A DNA stretch of 64,000 nt from Cervus elaphus (GCF_910594005.1 NC_057815.1:78105552-78169551), one strand, 5' to 3'. Positions 46,401 through 58,828 are shown, counted from the stretch's first letter. The notes: generated by a model not told the origin, from the letters alone. Made by a program: numbers and translations.

Positions 46401-47190
46401 CTCCAGAAGTACCTTTAAATGTGGCTCATCTAAATGCTGGTGCTTTTCCAGGCATGATCTGCAGATTCAACTTGTTAGTTATGGCTTGATTTAAATATGT
46501 CACAGACACCCCATGCTGGACATGGCCCAAACCTGCTCCTCTCCCTAGCTGCTGCTCCCACCCCTATCTCACACCCCTGTCTTGTGAGAAGAACCGCTTC
46601 CTAACTTTCTGCCTGTCAGCTTGCTCCAGGACCCTGGTCTTCATTCCAGTGGACCCAGCCAGGCCTCACGCACACCCTGGTTTGCCAGGCCCCGGAAGGG
46701 CTGCCTTGTGCCTGAGAGTGGAGACCTGTGAAGTGAGGCTGGACAGCAGCACAGCATTTCCAGGCTACAGACCCAGAGAGGCACACTGCAAGTGCTTCTA
46801 AATTTATCTGCTGCCGAGAAGTCTAAAAATATCAAAGGTGATGCTTAATCATGCGAGTCTAAGAGTGGCTTGGACAAGGCCTCAGTCCTCATGGTTCCCC
46901 TTAGCTCCAAACCAACTCAAACTGATTTACTATAAAAGAAAACTATAGGCCCCTGATGCACACAAGCTTCACACTGGTCCCTCAATCACACCCTAAAATC
47001 AAGTTTAGGCTGAGACCTCACCTAAGTAGGAATTCTGGAGCTGCCGCTGACATTTTAACTGAGGACAGAAAATGTTTCTGTAAGGGTAACAGCTGACATC
47101 ATTCTCCAGGGCTATTTTTTTTTTTTTAAGTTTTTTTTCCAATGGGATGCAATTATTTAAACATGTGATTTAGGGTGTGTTACGAGGTGT
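46400..47190. other. Unique sequence, no gene recognised
   Basis: I recognise no repeat besides a T tract at 47117-47138. Confidence 0.4.
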
Positions 47191-47198
47191 GGTAGGAC

Positions 47199-47453
47199 TG
47201 TTGTTCAGTCACTAAGTTGTGTCCGACTCTTTGTGACCCCATGGACTGCAGCATTTCAGGCTTCTCTGTCCTCCACTATTTCCTGGAGTTTTCTCAGATT
47301 CATGTCTAATGAGTCAGTGATGCTATCTAACCATCCATCCTCTGCCGCCGCCCCCTTCTCCTCCCACCTTCAATCTTTCCCAGCATCAGGGTCTTTTCCA
47401 ATGAGTCAGCTCTTCGTATCAGGTGGTCAAAGTATTGGAGCTTTAACTTCAGC
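47199..47453 (-). mobile_element. BovB LINE 3' end fragment
   Basis: Antisense BovB: ttgttcagtcactaagttgt, tcccagcatcagggtctttt, then gtatcaggtggtcaaagtat. 5' truncated, about 255 bp, no coding capacity left. Confidence 0.93.
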
Positions 47454-47879
47454 AAGTGTAACCCTAGTTACTAGCTTTCTGTCTCAGGGTAATTTCTCAT
47501 TTGAGAGGAAGCATAAACGAAGGACAATCAACCCCTGCCTTGTGCTGAGACAGGACTTCTGTCAGTTCATTCAGAGAAAGTGACTCAAAAGGTGGGTCTG
47601 CTCAGAAGGGCATCTTCAAACGGACGGTACACATCCAGATGGACCGTAAACACTCCCCTGTTTGGTTCAACACTGGCATCCCAGGAGAACCTGTACTGTC
47701 CACCCACTTTCAGAGGATCTCTGAGGTGAGAAACACTGGACTCGGCGAGGGTCAGAAGCTTCTGGTTCAAATCTGCAAATGGGGCAAGAGTTCTCAGCTC
47801 TAACTGGGGGCGGTGACTGCCCTCAGGGGGTTGCTGCAAGGGACAGCGGTCACCTGCAAACACTGCAGGTGCGTGCGTG

Positions 47880-47965
47880 CTAAGTTGCCCGGTCGTGTCC
47901 GACTCTCAGCGACCCCATGGACTGTAGCCCACCAGGCTCCTCTGTCCATGGGATTCTCCAGCCTG
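47880..47965 (-). mobile_element. Bov-tA SINE, 5'-truncated
   Basis: Antisense Bov-tA: ggtcgtgtccgactctcagc, then ccaccaggctcctctgtcca, ending at gattctccag. The tRNA-derived half is missing. Confidence 0.88.
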
Positions 47966-48224
47966 CACAGGGTTGGGCAAATATCTGCTATATTGGAACC
48001 GAGTCTCCAGCTTTTGTTTCCAGTACAGTGTTCAGTACTTTACTATTTAGACCAAAAAGACCACTCCAAAACGCTCCCTGCTCCCAAGTGGTTTGCAGTC
48101 CTCAGTGTTCTCCTTGTTTTCCTTTCCTCTCTCAACTGATTTAAGAAAAATAAGCCTCCCCAAGAACAGTCCTTTACCTCAGACTACGCTTTGCAGCAGC
48201 AGCAGCAACTCATGTTCACTGATG

Positions 48225-48405
48225 GCCATGAGCTATATAGATGTGTTTCGCACATTATAACATTCAGTCCCCTTGACAGTCCTGTCTCGTAGCTTCTACT
48301 ATTTTCATTTTGTGGGAGGAAACAGCCTCTAAGAGAGTATGGAACTTATGTTGGATTAGAGGGCAGGCAAGTGGCAGAGTGGGGTCACAAACACAAGCCT
48401 AAGTA
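48225..48405 (-). mobile_element. MIR SINE
   Basis: Antisense MIR: ctactattttcattttgtgg, then gcaagtggcagagtggggtc. A pure A run at 48427-48442 follows it. Confidence 0.65.
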
Positions 48406-48442
48406 ATTATAAAATCTGTGTTCTTAAAAAAAAAAAAAAAAG

Positions 48443-49750
48443 TCTTTCCTAGTGAAAGATGCATAATCAAGTCAAATTTATACCCTTGATTTGGAAACGG
48501 GCCAGGGACCGAAAGGGTTAATAGCAGCTCGTCATCATCAGCGGGGCAATGTATACAGGAGCCCATGTGCATTTCTTGCTCAAGAGGTTCTGGAGCCTTC
48601 TGTGGAGTGAGGTCAGCTTCTGGAGAGCAAGCAGCTGGCAGAAAAAGGAGTGAGGGGACGGCCAGACGCTCCTCACAGGCGCTGCTCCGAGGGCCGGCTC
48701 CCAGACAGACCGCCCTATTGGCTGGCTCCTGGGCACACCAGCTGTCTCCTGGGGAGGATGTGGTCTGACCACATTCTTTCAAGTGTCTGGTAGCTCCTTG
48801 CAGGCCACCTGGCTCAGAAGGCGAGCCAGCACCTGAGCTGCAGCCTGGGTCACTGTGAGACTCACTCACCTCTTGCCCCAGTGGGGCCAGAGTTTCCTGG
48901 TTAAGTCAAGGCCCTTCTTTCCCTTCATAAACACGCTCGGCATTGTGACCGGGAGCGTCTGACAGGTGGATGTCTGGAGAAGTCGTCTCAAACACGCAAA
49001 GAGACAGGGGAGTTGGTGCCGCACACACTGGATGGTATCAGCCATCCCATGTACGTGAGAGCAATGCCACTGTGAGGACTTGCCTACCCCAGTTTCTTCC
49101 TGCTTAACAGGCTTAAGAGTAAGGCTTCACTCTCTACAGCAAAAGGCAAAACATGTGAGCCCTCACTCAGAACAGTGCCTGTGCCTACTATAACATTCAT
49201 CAAGTGTTGCTAGCAATTGTCACTGCCCTTATTGCCCTTGGGATGGGTAGCAAGAATTCATAGATTCACTATGGAAAAATTTCAACCCCTGCTGCCCTTA
49301 GAGGGACTTCCCCCAGCACCTCCTCAGGAAGTTCTCCTCCAAGCAGGGGGTGGATCACAAGGGCATGACCTGGTTGTCACAGAGTGCAGGGGAGGGAGGG
49401 TAAAGGGGAAGGGTGAATGACTCAACACGCTCAGAAACAGACAGGACCCCAAATCTACGATAGCAAAGGGGACTGACTGATGCCAGTGGCAGAGTGACGA
49501 TGGAAAATGCTGCCTGGAATGGTCCCATGCATATGGCTTTGTTTAATTCTTGGATATCTAGCATCCCAAACCCAGCAAGGGCACCCTGGAGGGCCAGGGA
49601 AGGCTGGATGAACAGCCGTTCTGCATGCCCTGAGGTCCCATGGACCAGCTGGTCCCATCAGACTTCAAAGCTGTTCTTCTTGGAAATATTGAGACAGAAC
49701 AGAGACTTCTGTAATCTGTTCAGAGACGGAGGTGGGGGTCTGAGTTTATA
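48443..49750. other. Unique sequence, no gene recognised
   Basis: I recognise no strong repeat except a weak MIR-like patch at about 49083-49240. The 156-residue minus-strand frame at 48399-48869 runs into the A tract and has no recognisable domain. Confidence 0.4.
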
Positions 49751-49754
49751 CTTC

Positions 49755-49825
49755 AATCCTGATGAAGGCAAGGACCATGGATGTTTTTTTTAACGAGTCT
49801 TACCCAGTACCTGGCACACATGTGC
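49755..49825 (+). mobile_element. L2 3' end fragment
   Basis: ggcaaggaccatggatgttt, then cccagtacctggcacacatg, matches the end of L2. Confidence 0.6.
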
Positions 49826-50262
49826 TGTATTAGTCAGCCAGGGCTGCTATAACAGAACACCACAGACCAAGTGGCTTGGACAACAGAATTCAGTTCCTCT
49901 CAGTTCTGCAGGCTGGCAAATCCAGGATCAAGGTCCAGCAGGGTTTGGTTTCTGATGCGCGCTTTCTACCTGCCTCACAGATGACTGCCTTCTTGCTGTG
50001 ACCTCACATGCGGGTCTCGCTTATCCTCCGTCTCATTCTCTCTCCATATCTGTCTCTCATCATCTCTCTCTCATCCCCCCACCCCTCGCCTCCTCTTATA
50101 AGGTCACCAGTCCTATTGGATGAGAGCCCCACCTTCATGGCCTCATTTAACCTTAATGACCTTCTCAAGACCATATCTCCACATTGAGTCATTTTGAGGG
50201 TTAGGACTTCAGCACATGCAGTGGGAGCAGAGGGACTCACAGTTCAGCCCAGAGCCTATGTA
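49826..50262 (-). mobile_element. MLT1-like MaLR solo LTR
   Basis: Antisense MaLR LTR: tgtattagtcagccagggct, ataaggtcaccagtcctatt, cctcatttaaccttaatgac, then gttaggacttcagcacatg. Old ERVL-related LTR without internal sequence. Confidence 0.88.
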
Positions 50263-50319
50263 TTCAGTAGTACTTGTTGCATGGAGAAAGGAATAACTAG
50301 AAAGGCAGGCCAGATATGT

Positions 50320-50535
50320 GTTTTCCAGGGCCTACTATGCCACACACCATGCTAGGTGCTACAGGGCATAATCTCTTCTCTCCCCCAGCAGCTCTAGGGC
50401 AGAGGTGCCAGGGCATTCTCATTTGAAAGGAGGGAATTGAGGCTAAAGAGATCAGCGTTGCCTTAGCGCAAGACACCTGGCTGATGAATGGCAGAGTCTA
50501 GCCTTCATCCCAGATGCCCACCCTTGAAGCCTGAA
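50320..50535 (-). mobile_element. MIR SINE (diverged)
   Basis: Antisense MIR: gggcctactatgccacacac and catgctaggtgctacagggc, then ggagggaattgaggctaaag. Confidence 0.55.
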
Positions 50536-52440
50536 CCCTCTTGACAAGGATGACTATGCGCCTGTGGGGCCCCCCTCATTCAGAAATTAAGTATTTCACA
50601 AGAATTCAGACAGCAACGACAGGTCACTGAGCTGAGCGTGCACGACTTGTGAGACCCCACAGGTTGTATACCCGTGAGGCCCGCCCTGCCTCCTGGGGCT
50701 GGTGCTGAGAAGTTGAGGGCGACACGGAGTTTACAAGGCTAATGAACCCCGTAATAGTCCCAACGTTCATTTTGCCAAGTTCCAGCCCATCTCTCCAAAT
50801 GACTTCTCCAGAAAGGCCGCCACGTATTATCTTACCCTCCTTTGAAAAAGGGGAGACTGGAAAATTCCCGGCCAGAAGACTTGGAAATTCCACATTAAGA
50901 GGAGGCCAGCACTTGGGCGAGTCTGTCTTCTGGAGAGTCTGCGTTCGCAGGAGGCCGCGTGAGCAGCAGACACCCTATCCGTAGAAACCAGCCTGCCTGG
51001 CATTGGAAGCCTGAGTGGGACCAGAGCCTCGAGGGCTGAGGAGCCTCAGTTCCCACAGAGCGAGCGGTGTCCTGATTAAAACCAGGGGCCTGAGGTTGCT
51101 GGGTTTCACTGAGTAAACACACCCAGTTCAGGGTTGCCTGGTTTCTGCTGACGCAGAGAAATGAGTGTCGGAAATCACCTGTGTCTGGGCCCTTCCTGAC
51201 CCTGGGCCCTGAGGGGTCTGGGGTTTGGCTCTCTGGGGTTCAAAAAACACATCTCTGGGAAATTCTGACATAAAGTCCAAAAAGCTCTGGGGAATACAGC
51301 TCCAAATATTCAGGAAGAGGAATGGAAACAATTAGGCTGATTACAGAGCCGAGTTCTGGGTTCCCGTGCACCCCTTTTTCCACCACCCAGCTCCCTCCTG
51401 CTCCATCCTCCTCCCCCAAACCCCAGATCAGAGCCCTCCCACTGCCAAGTGAGGGCTTGACTCCCTGGCTGGCCTTGGTCCGGAGACTCTTCCTCACCAA
51501 GAGTTCAGTTCTTAAGTGCACAGGTGTCCTCAAATTCAGTTTCCCTTTTCCAGGTAGGAGCAGCTACCCTGCATGGTTTAGACCATCTTTCGTCGCAGAA
51601 TCTCAATGCTCCTGACACACAGACAGAACCCCCAAACCCCCATGCGGGTCAGCCCCTTTACAGAGAAGGGACTCACAGTGGCGTAGGAGAATTTCCCCCA
51701 GGCTAGCTTACACGGCAATTTCTAACCAACCCATGTCCAGTTGCTAAGTAAACACATGCAATTCAAGTTCAAAGGGAATGGGAAAAAAAAACACCTTACT
51801 TTATCCTACAACTTGACGTGACCAGAACCAACCCTGGGACCAAGTGGCTGGATTTGTTAGAACAGGGCTAAAAATATCACCAGCACTGTTTTACCTGCCC
51901 AGCAGGATGGAAATGACTTCCAGTCTCCAAAGGGTGAGCCCTGGGGCAGGGTGTGAAACCAGCCCAGGGCACTGAACTGTGTTCTGCGGTCAGCCCCAGA
52001 CCCTGCCCCTCACAGGGGCACTTGTCACATGAGTATTCGAAAAGCTGCAAACTGCTCCCTTTTATCCTTTTTGGGAAGCAAAGATACTCTTTGGATTAAC
52101 TCCTACAGTCTTCTCATTTGCTCCCCTAAAACCCACAGGCTTAAGTCAGTGACCAAGGGCAAACATGTGTTTGCCACAAATATTTCATCAACTACAAACA
52201 CACCAGGCCAGAGTGGTGAAAATAGCAAGGCTAAGCTACTATTTCCACTGGTGCTAGGTTGCTAAAACCCAACTTTACAGATAATCTGTGAGCTTCAGAA
52301 TATACATATACAGATACAGATATAGTTTTTCTTCTTCAAATACATTGTGTGCTCAAATATGACCAAACTGTAACAATAAAAACCACACACAAAATGTTTC
52401 CAAAAATAAAGCTGGACTGGGCCTGTCCTACTTGACCACA
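50535..52440. other. Repeat-free stretch, no gene recognised
   Basis: I recognise no repeat in about 1.9 kb. Frames at 51240-51533 and 51322-51615 have no recognisable domain. Confidence 0.4.
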
Positions 52441-52451
52441 TGATGGGTATA

Positions 52452-52677
52452 TGTGCAGCATACTCAATCATGTACAACTCTTTGCAACCCATAGTCCATA
52501 GACTGTAGCCCGCCAGGCTTCTCTGTCCATGGGGATTCTCCAGGCAAGAATACTGGACTGGGTTGCTGTGCCCTTCTCCAGGGGATCTTCCCAACCCAGA
52601 GATTGAACCCACGTCTCCTGTGTCTCCTGCATTGCAGGCAGCTTCTTTATCCACTGAGCCACCTGAGAACCCCCTAG
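52452..52677 (-). mobile_element. Bov-tA SINE
   Basis: Antisense Bov-tA: actcaatcatgtacaactct and gagccacctgagaacccc. The 10-bp TSD gatgggtata is exact at 52442-52451 and 52678-52687. Confidence 0.95.
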
Positions 52678-53367
52678 GATGGGTATACCAAGGATCTATA
52701 TGAGGCAGTAGGCCCAAGGATAGGTGAGCAGCTTATGACACAGTTTCCACAGTTTCTTGACCCACTAACGACCTCTTTGGGGGAAGCCCAGAAAGGCACA
52801 AGGGATAGAAAGATCTGGGCAGAACATCCGGGCCTGATCGGCATTAATTCCAGAATTCTTATGCAGGAAGTGCTTAGGGCAGGAGAGGCAAAAGGCCTAT
52901 TTGATTCTCTGCCACTAGCAGCCAATTCTAGAACCAACAGAGTTGGAGCAACTGCACTTAGAAGTGTAGGGGAGAATCCTCGGTTATGCAGAGTGGATTT
53001 TCAGGTGTTTCATAAAACATGATCCGTCTTGGGCAGGTTAAATGTGTCATCCATGAGATTGGTTTCTACACTAGCTCAGCTTGACACAGCCTAGCTCAGG
53101 GAAACTTCACCCTTTGATTCTGCTGCCCTCGGCTCAGATGGTCATCAGAGTCACTACTACATTGCTCACAGCCCTCTCTACCCTAGAGACTACAATCTTC
53201 CTGTGGGCAAGGGGGCTGGGACATGTGTCCTCTCCCCTATATTGTATTCTTCCTTCCCAGGACAGCACTTGGCCCTCAGGTGGCTCCATGGGGAGGTGCT
53301 GACTGGGTGGACACATGTAGCCAGGACTAGTAAGAAGAGCTCATCAACAAGATTAAGAATCACTGAG

Positions 53368-53566
53368 ACGTATGTCCCTGATGGTCCAGTGGCTAAGATT
53401 CTGTGCTCCCAATGCAGGAGGCCCGGGTTTGATTCATGGTCAGGAACTAGATTGCACATACCACTACCAAGAGTTCACATGCCACAAGGAAGATCGAAGA
53501 TCCTTGAGTGCCACAAGTAAGACCCAGCACAGTCAAAGAAATATTTAAAAAAAAAAAAAAAAAAAG
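53368..53566 (+). mobile_element. CHR-type SINE with poly-A tail
   Basis: Sense SINE: ccctgatggtccagtggcta, then gcccgggtttgattcatggt, ending in about 19 A at 53548-53566. Confidence 0.88.
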
Positions 53567-53609
53567 AACTGCTGATTTTAAAGGTAACCAGAGACCACCT
53601 AAAAAGTCA

Positions 53610-53725
53610 CACCCCAACACTTCCCCAAGAAGGAAACATAGGCTCTGAGGGGTCAAGGGACTGGCAGACATCACTCAAGTCAGCTGGTGGTGGGGCCAGG
53701 ACATGACTCTGAGTCTCAGCCACTA
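53610..53725 (-). mobile_element. MIR SINE
   Basis: Antisense MIR: cccaagaaggaaacataggc, then agctggtggtggggccagga. Confidence 0.65.
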
Positions 53726-54615
53726 ACAACAGGACGGAGCAGTCATCAAAATCCAACTTAGATTTCTGGGCAGTCTGAAAGAAGGTGGTTTTACTGGATT
53801 GTGAGTCACCAAATAAATACAGAGTCCAAGAGCCCAGGGGACTCTTTTCCATTCAGTGCCAGCTGAGGAATCAGAATGCAGTGTTCTGAGTTGGGAGGTG
53901 ACACATAATGTGATAAGGATCCAACAGGCTGCTCTCAGGTCTTCTCGAGAAATCCATAAAGCCCACTGTTTAGAGAAACAAGATGCTCTGATGAGGGAAT
54001 ACCAAGTATCATCTCATGGCCAAGGAAAGGAGCTGGCACGCCTTTCAAAGGACCGCCCCAGTTATTAGTCTTGAGTCAGCTCTGCTGCCAAAGGCACCTC
54101 TTCCCAGGCTCTCATTCCAGAGTCAGACACCAGCATTGCCTTAGCAAGAGTGACAGCAAAGGCTCCTGAAGCTGGGGACAGCTTGTCAGCCTTGCAGAGT
54201 AGCAGGATCATCACTGGAGTAGAGATCACCCCAAACTCCAGGAGTACACAGCAGGGGGCAAGGCAGTGCAGTGAAGCTCCTACTGCCTGGACCCAGCAGA
54301 CAGGAAGCCTTGATTCAAGCCGTCTTTCTCACCATCCCACTGACTTCAGGTGGTCATTCCACAGCCAAGCAAAGAAAGTCACAGAGTCCTTAGCCAAGGC
54401 TCATTTGAGCTTTCTTCCAACCTTGTCATAGAGGAGCAGGTCCAATCAGGATCAGTTGACGCCTGGGCTGGTCAGTGTCTAGGAGGTGGGGCAGGGAAAA
54501 CCTAAATTTGAGACAGCTCCAAGCCAAAGATGGGCTTTGGGCAAGAAGGGAATGGCCAATAAAACCAAGTGGTTGCTATGCTGCCATCTTTGGGAAGTGG
54601 TCAGCAAGGTGGGTG
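53725..54615. other. Unique sequence, no gene recognised
   Basis: I recognise no repeat. A CTCF-like acagcagggggcaa lies at 54248-54261 on the plus strand, agreeing at about 12 of 14 core positions. Confidence 0.35.
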
Positions 54616-54840
54616 CTGGAGTTAGCTAGACCTGGGCATGAATCCCCTCACTGTCACTCATCACCTTGTGATAAGTTAATTAACTTCTCCAAGCCTCAGT
54701 TTTGTCATCTGGAAAATGAGACACTTGATCTCAGAAAGCAAGTACATTACAAAGAATTAATAGGTATAAAACATTTAATCCATTACCTGGAACATAGAAA
54801 ACCTTTAACACATTACTTATTTTATTTTTATCCTTAATAT
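54615..54840 (+). mobile_element. MIR SINE, near full length
   Basis: Sense MIR: tagacctgggcatgaatccc, gtgataagttaattaacttc, catctggaaaatgagacact, then ccattacctggaacatagaa. Confidence 0.88.
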
Positions 54841-55980
54841 CCAGCTTCTTCCTGGAGATCTCTACCAACACAGTTGGATCTGATTCAGTCTCCCTGTGTG
54901 TGTGCATAGGTGACCCAAACAGGAATTATTAATAATTCTAGCTTTGGAAAGCACTGGTGTTTTCATTGGATGAAGGAGCAGATTTTCTTTCTTAAGGATG
55001 TTAGACTTGAGCTAACATTTAAATATTTTGCATTTCCTGGACAAGCCATGTCAGAAGACAGAGTCTTAGACAGAAATGTACCCAGTGACTGAAGCAGTTC
55101 TAGCAGATGATGAGACACGAATTTTCCCTGGATGATTCCCCAACTGGAAAGGCCATGGGCTATTGCAACTCTGCACAGATATAGAGATTTATGACAACAG
55201 GTCACTTGAATAGACATGCCTCATTACAGCAGCATCTTTTCTTTGTAAAGCAGAGTACAACCTGGAAACCCAAGGGGTCATTTTTGGTAGACTGAGTTGA
55301 ATGCCTTTCCCATTCACTCACCTTCCTTTCACCAAGTACTTATTCCACAAGCACCATGTGTTCACATTAGAGTGTTGCCAAATTCTAACTTTACTTCCTC
55401 TGGACAAGCCCTAACTGTTGCTTGCCGTCCCCTGAGGACACCTCACTCTATCATCTCACTCTACACGCAAGTTTAACCAATCTCCAACAGGTTTTTTATC
55501 TTTCTTGCAGCCATCTGTGCTAAAATCTTCCATAAAGTTTTACTTTGCACTATATAAAGATATTTCACTTTGGGTTAAGTCTTTGCAAGGAGAGAAGGAA
55601 CACACTTCCCATTCCAGATAAGTCAAACCTTCATAAATGTTTTTGGACAAATCATAGAGCACCATGTGCCAGGAATTCAAAGAAAAAGGGGAAACAATCA
55701 ACCAATTTTAAAATAAATAGTAAATAAATAGGTTTAAGCAGGAGGGTACAGATAGGGTATGAAGGTCAATCCCCCTTTTCTGATCCAAAGAAAATCAAAC
55801 ATTTTGGAGATGATATTTATTTTTCTAGAAAGATGCCTATGAATAGGCTGTTTCTGAGCACAAAAAAATGGTGTTATTGTCTCATAAAAAGACATCCCTG
55901 GAAGTGTGGCTTCAAGATGGTTAGTTCTGTCATCAAGGACTCAAGTTATTTCCCTTTTTACCCCTTGGTTTGCATCAGGA
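54840..55980. other. Unique sequence, no gene recognised
   Basis: I recognise no repeat and no exon. Confidence 0.4.
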
Positions 55981-55982
55981 TA

Positions 55983-56175
55983 GTGAAAGAGAAAATGTTA
56001 GTCTCTCAGTTCTATCTCTTTGTGACCCCATGGACTGACTCATGGAGAAGGCAATGGCTGCCCACCCCAGAATTCTTGCCTGGAGAATTCCATGGACAAA
56101 GGAGCCTGGCAATTTACACTCCATGGGGTTGCAGAGAGTTGTACACGATTGAGTGACTAACACTTCCACTTTCAT
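55983..56175. mobile_element. Foldback pair of Bov-tA 3' ends, head to head
   Basis: The left part (55983-56036) is an antisense Bov-tA 3' end, reading ttagtctctcagttctatct and tgtgaccccatggactg. The right part (56041-56175) is a sense Bov-tA 3' half, with ttcttgcctggagaattcca and gattgagtgactaacacttc. The outer ~55 bases of each side are inverted repeats around an ~80-base loop. Both lack the tRNA-derived head. Confidence 0.85.
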
Positions 56176-56273
56176 ATCATCATATTTATATCATACATCT
56201 ATATGGGTAATATAGCTATATTCCAATAAATTTCCTACTCTGTTAAAGTGAATGAATAAAATTTCTTTACCCA

Positions 56274-56306
56274 GTTAAAAAACAAACAAACAAAAAAAAC
56301 AAAACG
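56274..56306. repeat. (AAAC)n-like A-rich tract
   Basis: A run of aaac and aaaaac units, probably a retroposon tail whose body I cannot name. Confidence 0.7.
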
Positions 56307-56475
56307 GATGCATACTGACGTACTTAGGGATAAAAATACCACAACATCTAGGATTTGCTTTAACCTATTTCAGACAAAGAGAGGAAGCCATGAAGCAAGC
56401 ATCAAAGTGGTAGTAACTAACTGTTGCATCTGAGTGATGGATATACAGTTGTTCATTACATACATCTCTATTTTA

Positions 56476-56673
56476 AAATTTATTTACTTTTGGCTGCACT
56501 GGGTCTTTGTTGCTGCATGGGCTTTCTCTAGTTGTGGTGAGTGGGCTTCTCTTTGTGGTGGCTCCTCTTGTTGTGGAGCAAGGTCTCTCGAGCACAGGCT
56601 TAGTGGCTCTGAAGCATGTGAGATCAGCGATCCCATGTCTCCTGCACTGGGACCGAGCCATCAGGGAAGTCCC
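56476..56673 (-). mobile_element. CHR-type SINE
   Basis: Antisense SINE: atttacttttggctgcactg, gggctttctctagttgtggt, then gccatcagggaagtccc. Confidence 0.88.
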
Positions 56674-56759
56674 TCTACTCTTTTTAATGTTTGAAAATTT
56701 TTCATAACAAACAATTTTTAAGTATTTCATAAGTAAGGAAATATATCTCTGAGCTTGCC

Positions 56760-57360
56760 TCCTGAAAGCTTACCAAGCCTTCAAGTTGTTCACCCTCAAG
56801 ACCCTTTGCACCTTTTCGTCCATCTTCCTAGAATGTTTTTGTCCAGATCTTTGCATTAGTCAGCCCTCAGTATCCATGGATCAAAAATATTAAGAAAAAT
56901 TCCAGAAAGTTCCAAAAAGCGAAACTTGAATTTGCCACGCTGGCAACTATTTACATAGCATTTACATGGTATTAGGCATTACAGTCATTCAGAGCATCTT
57001 CAGATTCTGGTGTCCATAGGGATCCTGGAACCAGTCCCCTATAGACACTGAGGGATGACTGTGCTGGCTCCTCCTCAGATTCAGGACTTTGTCCACGTAC
57101 CATCTTCTGAGTTTACCAGTAGCTCTGCAGTCCTTCTCTACCTTAGTCTGATTTTGTAGTCACTGTGGTTCAACACTCTTACCACTACTTGAAATTGTCC
57201 CACTTGTCTGTTTATTAGTTATTGTCTATTTCTTCCATATAGAACAATCTCCATGAGAAGAGTGACCTCATATATCTTATATAATCTTTCCCCAGTGCCA
57301 AATCAGCACCAGGCATAGAGAAGGTACTCAAATACTCATTAAGAATAAACTGAACTTTCT
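56760..57360 (+). mobile_element. L2 LINE 3' UTR, split by a DNA transposon
   Basis: Sense L2: accctttgcaccttttcgtc and tcctagaatgtttttgtcca before the interruption, then gtgctggctcctcctcagat, ctccatgagaagagtgacct and caccaggcatagagaaggta after it. Confidence 0.75.
56857..57063. mobile_element. Tigger-like non-autonomous DNA transposon inside L2
   Basis: The left end agtcagccctcagtatc and the right end, reverse complemented, agtcatccctcagtgtc are terminal inverted repeats. Inside, aaattccagaaagttccaaa and gcaactatttacatagcatt are motifs of a common Tigger-related family. It has no transposase frame. Confidence 0.82.
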
Positions 57361-57779
57361 TTCCACTGAGCCTGGATTCATCAGGAAGTGATTATCATTT
57401 GATTAGGTGTGGCCCATGAAGTGGTATCTACTTGTCACTCTCATGCTGGGTTTTGCTATTAAAAGGCAGGTGCCAGCGTGACAGAGTTGCCCCTCCAATA
57501 GTTCTTTCTGGGGTCCATTCCTGCCTCTTCAGGAAATGCAAAACCTAAGGCTCCAATTAAGCCTCAGCCTTGGTAAGCAATACTGCCAGAGCACTGGATC
57601 AGCCTCCAGAAGGTTATTAAATAGCAGAGCCCAGCTGCCAAAGTCTTCTGAGGCTTGGCATGCAGGGAAGGGCTCCCCGTGGGGACCGCTGGCTGTCCCT
57701 GTCAGTTACAGATCAGAATTTCCAGCTCTGCTGCTCTTCGGCTTCCCACACCCTCCTGCCAAGAAAGCACACAGAGGCA

Positions 57780-57935
57780 CAGAGACCCAAAGCTGGAGTC
57801 AGGAGGCCTGCGTCCAGCCCAGCCTCTGCTTCTACTGGCGTGCCCGCCGGGCAGCCTGCTTCACCACCTCCCACCTCGGATTCCATATCTGAAAAGCGCA
57901 CTGCTTAGGCCAGTCGGAGTCCCTTATAGTTCTAA
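57780..57935 (+). mobile_element. MIR SINE fragment (weak)
   Basis: Sense MIR pattern: ctggagtcaggaggcctgcg, then ttccatatctgaaaagcg. Confidence 0.5.
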
Positions 57936-58194
57936 CCTCAGATTCAAGGTCCATTTTCAGAGCTTTGGTATTACAGGCATACATCCTGGCAAAAAGAAGG
58001 TCTCCTGTCATCATTCACAGGAGGACGGGGAAGTGGACCAGGTTGGAAACAAAGGACCCTCTGAAGTGGACCATTAGTGGGCTCCAGCAGAAGGACTGAA
58101 GATGGTGGAGAGCACAGGATCCTGAAGACAGATTAGGAGCTCCTATACCTTCAGCTATGTTCTTCCCCCATGAGACCTTCTGATAAATGGGATA

Positions 58195-58410
58195 AAACCA
58201 ATGGGTCCAAAATCTGCTATTTACTGGTTAGCTGACCCTGAGCAAATTAAACTCTCGACGCCCTAGTTTCCTCATTTATAAGATGCAAATAATTATAGTA
58301 CCTACAGTGTATGGTTGTTGGAATATAACGTAATGCCTGTAAAGAACTTATTTAGAACAGTACATGACTCACAGTAAGTGCTCAAAGCTAGCTATTACTA
58401 CTGATGAAAT
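58195..58410 (+). mobile_element. MIR SINE
   Basis: Sense MIR: gctgaccctgagcaaattaa, agtttcctcatttataagat, gtacctacagtgtatggttg and cacagtaagtgctcaaagct. Confidence 0.88.
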
Positions 58411-58480
58411 AAAATTCATATTTTATGGCAAGACAAGAAAAAATTTTTCCCTATTTGGGCCTCCTCCCTCCCCTTCAGCA

Positions 58481-58828
58481 TGTATTGTGCATCTGTATTA
58501 ACCAGACCTCTTAAGGAGATAACCTTGCCTCTTAACCCCATCCAGGGTCACCACTCCTTAGGAGATAACCTTCCTTCTTAATTTTGTAAGGGGCCATGAC
58601 CCGCTCTTTGTACGTGTAGATCTGGATTGTGTAACCTGTCAAAAACATGTCATTTAATGTACCTTCCCCTCTTTCAAAAACTTATGTAATTAATTGCTTT
58701 GACCTCTAATGGGCAGAACAGTTCTCAAAGCTTTCTGAAAGGCTATTCCAGGGTTTTAATCCTCAGTTTGGCTTGAGTAACATTTTCCATTTCCTTCTTA
58801 GATTGACTGATTAGTTTTTTCATCAACA
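58481..58828 (+). mobile_element. Ruminant endogenous retrovirus LTR fragment
   Basis: The block with aaggagataaccttgcctct, repeated as taggagataaccttccttct, and aaggggccatgacccgctct is a ruminant ERV LTR that I recognise. The end lies at the dinucleotide CA at 58827-58828. No matching TSD flanks it and no internal viral gene is present, so it is a solo or truncated LTR. Confidence 0.55.

Noticed and set aside
47117..47138. T-rich tract as a possible retroposon tail
   Set aside because: The flanking sequence shows no SINE or LINE body and no TSD, so it may be a simple homopolymer expansion.
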